Position numbers and translations under genes: made by a program
In this document: positions 54,801-61,908 of the stretch, one piece after another
Layout: each line of letters starts with the position of its first letter
Position numbering within the stretch: the first letter of the stretch is position 1
Assembly (NCBI RefSeq): GCF_000497575.1
Contig: NZ_APJI01000016.1
Location: 310,001-374,000 of the forward strand
Direction: 5' to 3'
DNA: 64,000 bases
DNA from: Afipia sp. OHSU_II-C1
GTDB lineage: Bacteria > Pseudomonadota > Alphaproteobacteria > Rhizobiales > Xanthobacteraceae
Notes under the pieces: model-generated
Database searches by the model: none
Told to the model about the DNA's origin: nothing
Seen by the model: the letters and a program-made list of their open reading frames with translations, nothing else

Positions 54801-56071
54801 CGCTGGCTCTGGGCTGTATTGCGGACGACTACACCGGCGCATCCGATCTCGCCAACACGTTGACCCGCTGCGGGCTGCGCACGGTGCAGACCATCGGCGT
54901 TCCGAGTGACGCGCTGCCGCTGCCCGATGTCGATGCCGTTGTTGTATCGCTGAAGAGCCGCTCCATTGAGGCGTCGCAGGCGGTTGCGCGCTCCCGTGAC
55001 GCGGACAAGTGGCTGCGGGCGCGGGGCGCGGCCCATGTCCTATTCAAGATCTGCTCGACATTCGATTCAACGGATGCCGGCAACATCGGGCCGGTGATGG
55101 ATGCACTGCGCACCGATTCCGGCGATGCCATCGTGCTCGTGACGCCCGCGTTTCCCGGAACGGGACGAACGGTCTACCAGGGTAATCTGTTCGTGGGGAG
55201 CGTGCCGCTGAATGAAAGCCCGCTGAAGGATCATCCGCTCAATCCGATGCACGACTCCAATCTTGTGCGGGTGCTGGCGCGGCAGAGTAAATCCAAAGTC
55301 GGTTTGGTTGACCTCGCCACCGTCGCAAAAGGCGCCGAAGCGATCCGCGCAAAGCTGACCGATTTTGCCAAACAAGGCATCGGTGCTGCGATCATCGATG
55401 CCGTGTTCGATCCTGAGCTTGAGATCATTGGTCAGGTTGCGCTCGATCATCGTTTGTCGGTGGGTGCGTCGGGAATGGGCCTTGGGCTCGCCCGCGGTCT
55501 TGTCGCGTCGAGCAGGGTGAGGGCAGCCTCGGCGAGTGCCGATCAAAAGCCGATCGGTGGCCCGGTCGCTTGCCTTGCCGGAAGCTGCTCGCAGGCGACG
55601 CTGACGCAGATCGCCCATGCCGAGAAATCCATGCCGGTGCTGCGGCTCGATCCTGAAAAGATCGTCGCAGGGCCGTCCGAGGTTCAGCGCGCGCTTGGCT
55701 GGTCACGAGAACACCTCGGCAAGGGACCGGTTCTGATCGCGAGCAGTTCGACGCCCGATCAAGTTTCCGCGCTTCAGGCAAAGTACGGCCGCGATGCTGC
55801 AGGCCGTGCCATCGAGCAGGCGATGGCGGCCATCAGTGAAGGTTTGGTCGCCGCCGGCGTCAGGCGCCTCGTGATCGCTGGAGGCGAAACCTCAGGCGCC
55901 GTGGTCGACCGCCTTGGCATTCCGGGTTTTCTGGTGGGACCAGAAATCGCCGCAGGCGTACCGGTGCTGCGGTGCGTAGGCTGGAGCAAGGGCGAGGCGG
56001 TGACGGCGCTGAAATCCGGCAACTTCGGTGGCCCGGATTTCTTCAACGACGCCATCCGCCTGATGCCGTAA
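54797..56071 (+). CDS. otnK: 3-oxo-tetronate kinase (DUF1537 family)
   Basis: This 424-residue kinase has the N-terminal GCIADDYTGASDLANTL and FKICSTFDSTDAGNIGPV blocks and a C-terminal nucleotide-binding part with VIAGGETSGAVVDRLGI. It phosphorylates 3-oxo-tetronate for OtnC. It ends this operon and converges with cynS, with one base between stops. Confidence 0.9.
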   Translation: MTLALGCIADDYTGASDLANTLTRCGLRTVQTIGVPSDALPLPDVDAVVVSLKSRSIEASQAVARSRDADKWLRARGAAHVLFKICSTFDSTDAGNIGPVMDALRTDSGDAIVLVTPAFPGTGRTVYQGNLFVGSVPLNESPLKDHPLNPMHDSNLVRVLARQSKSKVGLVDLATVAKGAEAIRAKLTDFAKQGIGAAIIDAVFDPELEIIGQVALDHRLSVGASGMGLGLARGLVASSRVRAASASADQKPIGGPVACLAGSCSQATLTQIAHAEKSMPVLRLDPEKIVAGPSEVQRALGWSREHLGKGPVLIASSSTPDQVSALQAKYGRDAAGRAIEQAMAAISEGLVAAGVRRLVIAGGETSGAVVDRLGIPGFLVGPEIAAGVPVLRCVGWSKGEAVTALKSGNFGGPDFFNDAIRLMP

Positions 56072-56072
56072 T

Positions 56073-56561
56073 TTACGCTTCCTTGAAACCGTATTCTTGC
56101 TGGTTGCCGGTCGCGCCGTAATACTTGTACGGCAGGAATTTGCCCGACATGGTGATCTTGACGCGATCTCCCTTTGGATTGGCGAGGCGTTCCATGTCCA
56201 TGTCGAAATCGATTGCGGACATGATGCCGTCACCGAATTCTTCCTCGATGAGCGCTTTCCACGCCGGTCCGTTTACCATCACCAGTTCGTAAAGCCGGTA
56301 GATCAGCGGGTCGGTGGGCGGCATCTGGATTCCTTCGCCGCGCATCGGCACCTCATTGATCATCGCTTGTTCGACCTTGGAGAGGCCGAACAGTTTGGCG
56401 GCATTCTCGGCTTGCGGTTTTGTCAGTTTCATCTGGCCGAGGATGGCGCCAACCACCAGCACTTCGGAGTGGCCGCCGATCTGTTCGCAGATATGCTTCC
56501 AGCTCCAGCCGTTCTCGCGCTTGATGTCGAGCAGTTTCTCGGTGAGATCGGATCGCTTCAT
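56073..56561 (-). CDS. cynS: Cyanate hydratase (cyanase)
   Basis: This 162-residue decameric enzyme converts cyanate plus bicarbonate to ammonia and CO2. Active-site residues Arg89, Glu92 and Ser115 have the same spacing as Arg96, Glu99 and Ser122 of the E. coli enzyme. The N-terminal helix-turn-helix-like part (1-70) is normal. It is the last gene of the cyanate operon. Confidence 0.95.
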   Translation of the reverse strand: MKRSDLTEKLLDIKRENGWSWKHICEQIGGHSEVLVVGAILGQMKLTKPQAENAAKLFGLSKVEQAMINEVPMRGEGIQMPPTDPLIYRLYELVMVNGPAWKALIEEEFGDGIMSAIDFDMDMERLANPKGDRVKITMSGKFLPYKYYGATGNQQEYGFKEA

Positions 56562-56587
56562 TTCAATTCTCCAGTTTTGAAAGTTAA

Positions 56588-57502
56588 TCAGGCGGCGCTG
56601 ATCTGGCCGGCCGCTGGCTTATCGGCAGATGCGTTGGTGGTGACGATTGCTGGCTCCGTGAATCCGGGGCGGACAACGGGCACGTTGCGCGGGTCGTGAT
56701 TCTTGTTGGTTTCCACAAACGTCTTGCTGCGTGTGACCAGGAAGTCGATGATGTGATTGCGCAATGCGTAATACTGCGGGTGCCGGTGGAGATCGATGCG
56801 GCCCCGATCCTTCGGCAGCGGATTTTCCAAGACCTCCGCGAGTACAGCGCCGGGGCCGTTGGTCATCAGGAAGATCTTGTCGGCGAGGTAGATCGCCTCA
56901 TCGACGTCGTGCGTGATCATGAAGGCGGTCTGGCCGGTCTCCAGGCAGATGCGGCGAACCTCGTCCTGCAACGTTCCGCGCGTCAGCGCGTCGAGTGCGG
57001 AGAAGGGCTCATCCATCAGCATGATTTTCGGCGTGATCGACAGCGCGCGCGCGATACCGACGCGCTGTTTCATGCCGCCGGACAACTCTGAGGGCCTTTT
57101 GTGCTCGGACCCGGTGAGACCGACAATGTCGATGAACTTCTGGGCATGGGCACGAACGCGCGCCTTGTCCCACTTGCGCCATTTGGATGAAACCGCGTAG
57201 GCGACGTTGCCCATCACCGTGCGCCACGGCAACAAAGCATGACTCTGGAAAATCACGGCTCGATCGAGGCTGGTGCCCTCGATAGCCTGACCGTCCACGA
57301 TCACGGTGCCTTCGGAGGGTTCGTCCAGCCCGGCAAGAATGTTAAGAACGGTGGTCTTGCCGCAGCCGGAATGGCCGATCACGCAACCGAACTCTCCGCG
57401 CGGCATCGACAGCCAGAGGTTCTCGAAGATGGTCGTCTTCCCGCCATCCGGTGCCGGATAGTGCTTGGCGATGCCTTCGATAGAGATAAATTTCTCGATC
57501 AT
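56588..57502 (-). CDS. Nitrate/cyanate-type ABC transporter ATPase
   Basis: This 304-residue ATPase has Walker A GHSGCGKTT, FQSHALLPWRTVMGNV, signature LSGGMKQRVGIARAL and Walker B IMLMDEPFSALDALTR, the pattern of NrtD/CynD/SsuB proteins. The start at 57502 has GGAG at the right distance and lies five bases after the permease stop. A C-terminal tail of about 40 residues beyond the ATPase core is of unknown use. Confidence 0.9.
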   Translation of the reverse strand: MIEKFISIEGIAKHYPAPDGGKTTIFENLWLSMPRGEFGCVIGHSGCGKTTVLNILAGLDEPSEGTVIVDGQAIEGTSLDRAVIFQSHALLPWRTVMGNVAYAVSSKWRKWDKARVRAHAQKFIDIVGLTGSEHKRPSELSGGMKQRVGIARALSITPKIMLMDEPFSALDALTRGTLQDEVRRICLETGQTAFMITHDVDEAIYLADKIFLMTNGPGAVLAEVLENPLPKDRGRIDLHRHPQYYALRNHIIDFLVTRSKTFVETNKNHDPRNVPVVRPGFTEPAIVTTNASADKPAAGQISAA

Positions 57503-57506
57503 TACA

Positions 57507-58346
57507 TCACTCCGGGAACGTGACCATGCGCGTGAACCGCGCAAGGATCTGGTCGAACATCATTCCGACCAGACCGATGACCAGAATGGCGATGATGACG
57601 TTGGTGATCGATAGGTTGTTCCACTCGTTCCAGACGAAGTAACCGATGCCTGTACCACCGACGAGCATTTCAGCCGCGACGATGACAAGCCAGGCAATGC
57701 CGATGGAGATGCGCATGCCGGTCAGGATGGTCGGCGCAGCGGCGGGAAGGATCACCGTGAAGGCGCGGCGCATCGATCCGACCTCGAGCGTTCGTGCAAC
57801 GTTGATCCATTCCTTGCGCACGGCGGAGACACCGAACGCCGTGTTGATCAGCATCGGCCAGATCGCGCAGATAAAGATCACGAAGATCGCGGAGGTGTTG
57901 GAATCCTTGATGGTGTAGAGCGCCAGCGGCATCCAGGCGAGGGGAGAGATAGGTTTCAGAACCTGAATGAAAGGATCGAGTGCCTTGCTGATCAGCGGCG
58001 ACATGCCGATCAGGAATCCGAGCGGGATCGCCACAATCACGGCGAGGAAGTAACCCAGCAACACGCGGGCAATCGAATAGCCGAGCTGGATACCAAGGCC
58101 CTTGTCATTCGGGCCGTTGTCGTAGAAGGGGCTCTTGATATGCTGCCAGAGCTTAGCGCCGACATCGAGCGGTCCCGGCATTGCCGATTTGCCCTGGGTC
58201 GCGGTCACACCCATCAGCTTTGCGTATTCCGGGCTCATGGTCGCGACCGACCCGCTGCCGCGCGTGGCAAGATGCCACGCGCCGATTAAGGCGAGGAAGA
58301 TCGCAATCGACAGCACGGCCGCGCGAAGTTTCAGCGACGAGGTCAT
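57507..58346 (-). CDS. Nitrate/cyanate-type ABC transporter permease
   Basis: This 279-residue permease has about six segments. Its BPD_transp_1 loop is preceded by WPMLINTAFGVSAVRKEWINVARTL and followed by GIAWLVIVAAEMLVGGTGIGYFVW, as in NrtB/CynB. The periplasmic loop after TM1 is longer than usual (about residues 30-85). It lies two bases after the binding protein gene. Confidence 0.92.
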   Translation of the reverse strand: MTSSLKLRAAVLSIAIFLALIGAWHLATRGSGSVATMSPEYAKLMGVTATQGKSAMPGPLDVGAKLWQHIKSPFYDNGPNDKGLGIQLGYSIARVLLGYFLAVIVAIPLGFLIGMSPLISKALDPFIQVLKPISPLAWMPLALYTIKDSNTSAIFVIFICAIWPMLINTAFGVSAVRKEWINVARTLEVGSMRRAFTVILPAAAPTILTGMRISIGIAWLVIVAAEMLVGGTGIGYFVWNEWNNLSITNVIIAILVIGLVGMMFDQILARFTRMVTFPE

Positions 58347-58348
58347 GC

Positions 58349-59731
58349 TTAGCTCGCCTTGCTGATCTTGAAGCTCTTGAGGTAATCCTCAGGCTTTGCC
58401 GGATCGAAAGGCTTACCCATCACGCTGAACGATTTCGTGATAGTTGTCGGGGGCGTCAGACCAACTTCCTTCATGAGTTTTGCCGTATCGGTGGCGAGGT
58501 AGACCTGGCTCGCGACACCGGCGTAGTCGACGTCACCCTTGATCTGTCCCCAACGCTTCATCTGGGTCATGATCCAGACTGCGAACGACTGCCAAGGGAA
58601 CGGATCGAAATCGACGCGGTTCGGCTGCGTCACGATGTTGCCGAGTCCATCGGCGAAGGTGCCGGTGAGAATCTGCTCGAGCACGATTGGCGGCTGGTTG
58701 AGATAATTCGCTGGCGAGATCGCCTCCGCGATCTGCTTGCGGTTCTCGGCCTTGTGGGCGAACGCCGTCGCATCGATGATCGATTTCAGCAGCGCGGCAT
58801 AGGTGTTCGGCATCGTGGTGACGAATTCCTTGGACGCCGCAAACGCGCAGCAAGGATGGCCCTCCCAGATATCCTTCGTCAGAATGTGGATGAAGCCGAC
58901 GCCATCATACACAGCACGCTGGTTCATCGGATCTGGACCGAGGAAGCCATCGATGTTGTCGGCGCGAAGATTGGCGACCATTTCCGGCGGCGGCACCGCG
59001 CGGATCTGAACGTCGGTATCGGGATCGATGCCGTGCTCCGCCAGGTAGTAGCGCAGCAGGTAGTTATGCATCGAGTAGTCGAAGGGCACTGCGAACTTGA
59101 AACCCTTCCAGCCCTTCGGGTTGCGCTTGTCCTTGTGCTTGATGGCGAGGGTGATGGCCTGACCGTTGATGTTTTCGACTGCGGGCATGGTATAGGGGAT
59201 CGGATTGGAGCCGGCGCCCATTGAGATGGCGATGGGCATAGGCGAGAGCATGTGCGCCGCGTCGTATTCCTTGTTGATGGTCTTGTCGCGGATGACAGCC
59301 CAGCCGGCAGTCTTGATCACTTCGACGTTGAGGCCTTGCTTTTCATAGAAGCCCATCGGTTTTGCCATGATGATCGGCGTGGCGCATGTGATCGGAATGA
59401 ATCCGACCTTGAGGTCCTTCTTTTCAAGCGGCGCGCCCTGCGCGAAAACCTCGGTGGCGGTCTTCAGGGGAAAAAACTGCGAGACAGCGGCGACGGCAGT
59501 CGCAGCGCCGACCGATTTCAGGAACGCGCGGCGTGCGACGTCTTGCGGAAACATCGCGCGCATGACGGCCGATGCGACGACGCCTTCATAGCGCTGCTCG
59601 TCGCCCAGTGAGGCAACGGTCTGGAGTTGGAGTGCTGCATCGTGCTCCGCGTCGTTCGCGTGCTGGCCGCAAGCGCAGCCGAAAGAGGAGAGGCGACGGT
59701 TTGGATCGAATGGATTGTCGAAGGTGGACAT
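58349..59731 (-). CDS. Nitrate/cyanate ABC transporter substrate-binding protein (NrtA/CmpA type), Tat-exported with long N-terminal extension
   Basis: This is a 460-residue protein. AGGAGG precedes the ATG at 59731. The first 66 residues contain FGCACGQHANDAEHD with Cys19, Cys21 and His24. Only then comes a twin-arginine signal RRAFLK (67-72) and a hydrophobic stretch. The NrtA-like domain has FIPITCATPIIMAKPMGFYE, AAHMLSPMPIAISMG and DNIDGFLGPDPMNQRAV. It begins the operon with the permease, ATPase and cynS, so cyanate is the likely ligand; nitrate or bicarbonate are alternatives. Confidence 0.9.
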   Translation of the reverse strand: MSTFDNPFDPNRRLSSFGCACGQHANDAEHDAALQLQTVASLGDEQRYEGVVASAVMRAMFPQDVARRAFLKSVGAATAVAAVSQFFPLKTATEVFAQGAPLEKKDLKVGFIPITCATPIIMAKPMGFYEKQGLNVEVIKTAGWAVIRDKTINKEYDAAHMLSPMPIAISMGAGSNPIPYTMPAVENINGQAITLAIKHKDKRNPKGWKGFKFAVPFDYSMHNYLLRYYLAEHGIDPDTDVQIRAVPPPEMVANLRADNIDGFLGPDPMNQRAVYDGVGFIHILTKDIWEGHPCCAFAASKEFVTTMPNTYAALLKSIIDATAFAHKAENRKQIAEAISPANYLNQPPIVLEQILTGTFADGLGNIVTQPNRVDFDPFPWQSFAVWIMTQMKRWGQIKGDVDYAGVASQVYLATDTAKLMKEVGLTPPTTITKSFSVMGKPFDPAKPEDYLKSFKISKAS

Positions 59732-59763
59732 GAAACCTCCTGCATGGCGTTTCAGTCCACTAC

Positions 59764-59778
59764 GCAAGCTGCGTGCCA
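59764..59778 (-). promoter_or_regulatory. Sigma-54 promoter of the cyanate operon
   Basis: On the minus strand the sequence reads TGGCAC-GCAGC-TTGC, an exact match to the -24/-12 consensus TGGCAC-N5-TTGC. It lies 33 bases upstream of the binding protein start, leaving a short leader with AGGAGG. A sigma-54 activator is encoded divergently. Confidence 0.85.
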
Positions 59779-59835
59779 TTCCCGTTTCGCGCGATTTATC
59801 AATAAGCCTACGCTGCAGCGGTAATATTGTCGGTT

Positions 59836-59847
59836 ACGAAATTTCGT
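59836..59847. promoter_or_regulatory. Palindrome, upstream activator site 1
   Basis: ACGAAATTTCGT is a perfect 12-base palindrome about 60 bases upstream of the -24 element. It shares the TACGA/TCGTA arms of the second palindrome. Confidence 0.6.
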
Positions 59848-59872
59848 GTTACATGATTATTCGTAGGTCAAT

Positions 59873-59886
59873 TACGATATTTCGTA
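59873..59886. promoter_or_regulatory. Palindrome, upstream activator site 2
   Basis: TACGATATTTCGTA has perfect TACGA/TCGTA arms. A further TTCGTA half lies at 59860. The site ends 10 bases before the activator's own start codon, so binding would also block its expression. Confidence 0.6.
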
Positions 59887-59896
59887 GTGAGGGTTT

Positions 59897-61825
59897 ATGG
59901 ACTTCTCCTTGTCCCCGATACCGGAGAGGGGCCCCGATCTGTGGGGCGCCGCGTTCGATTTTTCGGCCGAGCCGACGATGTTGCTGGATCCTCATGGCGA
60001 CCGCATCGTGGAGGCCAATCCCGCCGTATGCGCGTTGCTTGGATACGACCGTGCACTGCTCCGGCAGATGAAGATCAGCGCCTTGCATGCCGGTCAGGTG
60101 CCGGCGCTGATTGTGTTCACCCAGGCAGTGTTCGACAGGGGCTCATTCTGGACCACGTCGCTGACACCGCGTCATGCCGCGGGTAACAAGCTGCGGCTGG
60201 AATATACCGGGTCGCTCATCCCGCAGGAGGGCACGCCGCTAGTGCTGCTGGCGATGAGTGACCTCGAACAGCGTCGCCGGCGGTTTGTCGACGTTACGGC
60301 GGAGGATCACATGCGCGGCGGTATTGCTGCCTGGCAACGCGTGGAGCGTGTCTTCCGTGATATCGAGCGCGAGAACCAGTTGATCCTGCGCGCGGCGGGC
60401 GAGGGCATCTATGGGGTCAACGCCGAAGGCAAGACCACATTCGTCAATCCGGTCGCCGAGCGCATTCTCGGCTGGTCGGCGGAGGAGCTAGTCGGCACCA
60501 ATATTCACGCGACCGTGCATCATACACACCACGACGGCAGGCATTATCCGCACGAGGACTGTCCGATCTATGCCGCGTTCCGCGACGGCGCGGTACATCA
60601 GGTGGATGACGAGGTGTTCTGGCGCAAGGACGGCACGCCGGTCTGGGTCGAATACACGTCCACGCCGATCCGCGATCGCGGCGTGGTGGTTGGCGCGGTG
60701 ATTGTGTTCCGCGATGTCAGTCAGCGCCGCGAAGCTGATGAAAAGCTTCGCGCGGCGCTCGCCGAGGTTGACCAGCTGCGCGAGCGTCTTGAGCAGGAAA
60801 ACGCCTATTTGCAGGAAGAAATCCGCACCGAAACCAACCCGCGCGGCATCATCGGGCGTACCGCGGCAGTGCAGAAGACGCTGCGGCAGGTCAGCCTCGT
60901 TGCGCCGACTGACGCGACCGTAATGATCACCGGCGAATCCGGGACCGGCAAGGAACTGATCGCACGGGCTATCCACGAGGCGAGCCAGCGTAGCGACCGC
61001 CCGCTGATCCGGGTCAACTGTGCAGCCATTCCGCGCGAACTGTTCGAGAGTGAATTTTTTGGCCATGTCCGCGGCGCGTTCACCGGGGCGTTGCGCGATC
61101 GTGTCGGACGGTTTGAACTGGCCGACGGTGGGACGTTGTTTCTCGATGAAGTCGGTGAAATTCCGCTGGAGCTCCAAGGCAAGCTGCTGCGCGTGTTGCA
61201 GGAAGGGCATTTCGAGCGCGTTGGTGAGGAGCGGACACGCGCCGTCAATGTCCGCGTTATTGCGGCGACCAATCGCGAACTGAAGCAGGAAGTGAAGCAG
61301 GGGCGCTTTCGCGAGGATCTCTATTTCCGGCTCAACGTGTTTCCGGTTGAAACCGTGCCGCTGCGCGACCGTCGTGAGGACATCCCGTTACTCGCGCAGC
61401 ATTTCCTGAGCAGCGAGAGCAAATCGCTCAAATCCAACCTTCGATTATCGGAAGGCGATGTGCGTCGCCTGATGCAGTACGACTGGCCGGGCAACGTCCG
61501 CGAGTTACAGAATGTGATCGAACGCGCCGCCATTCTGGCCCAGAACGGCCGGCTGCGGATCGATCTGCCCATTCAGCAAACCGGAACCGAACTCCCCGTA
61601 GCGTCACGGCGTCCCAGGAATGGCGCGCCTCAAGTTATCATGACGGACGATGAGATGCGGGAGCACGAACGCAACAATATCCTGGCCGCGCTGAAGGCAT
61701 CCGGCGGCAAGGTTTTTGGCAAGGACGGCGCGGCGGAACTGCTTGCGATCAAGCCGACCACCTTGGCATCGCGCATCAAATCGCTCGGCATTTCGGCACG
61801 AAACCTCGATTCGCCAATGCGTTAG
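59897..61825 (+). CDS. Sigma-54-dependent activator with two PAS domains
   Basis: This 642-residue regulator has PAS domains at about 15-115 and 155-270. The second carries [18 protein letters not shown], a His/Cys-rich pattern seen in some PAS sensors. A coiled linker follows to about 310. The AAA+ domain has Walker A GESGTGKE (346-353), the sigma-54 contact GAFTGA (393-398) and Walker [11 protein letters not shown] Fis-type helix-turn-helix ends the protein (about 595-640). There is no receiver domain, so it is not a classical response regulator. It is divergent from the cyanate operon and likely activates it. Confidence 0.92.
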   Translation: MDFSLSPIPERGPDLWGAAFDFSAEPTMLLDPHGDRIVEANPAVCALLGYDRALLRQMKISALHAGQVPALIVFTQAVFDRGSFWTTSLTPRHAAGNKLRLEYTGSLIPQEGTPLVLLAMSDLEQRRRRFVDVTAEDHMRGGIAAWQRVERVFRDIERENQLILRAAGEGIYGVNAEGKTTFVNPVAERILGWSAEELVGTNIHATVHHTHHDGRHYPHEDCPIYAAFRDGAVHQVDDEVFWRKDGTPVWVEYTSTPIRDRGVVVGAVIVFRDVSQRREADEKLRAALAEVDQLRERLEQENAYLQEEIRTETNPRGIIGRTAAVQKTLRQVSLVAPTDATVMITGESGTGKELIARAIHEASQRSDRPLIRVNCAAIPRELFESEFFGHVRGAFTGALRDRVGRFELADGGTLFLDEVGEIPLELQGKLLRVLQEGHFERVGEERTRAVNVRVIAATNRELKQEVKQGRFREDLYFRLNVFPVETVPLRDRREDIPLLAQHFLSSESKSLKSNLRLSEGDVRRLMQYDWPGNVRELQNVIERAAILAQNGRLRIDLPIQQTGTELPVASRRPRNGAPQVIMTDDEMREHERNNILAALKASGGKVFGKDGAAELLAIKPTTLASRIKSLGISARNLDSPMR

Positions 61826-61908
61826 GCAGGGCTTGCCCGTTGTTAGCGCTTGATAGAGGCTTAGCCAGGTGTTCTGCTCAAAAAACAAGCCACTGAGGTT
61901 GTTGCGCA

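Noticed and set aside
58181-59224. 347-codon open frame on the plus strand
   Set aside because: It is antisense to the cyanate transporter genes, which carry clear motifs.
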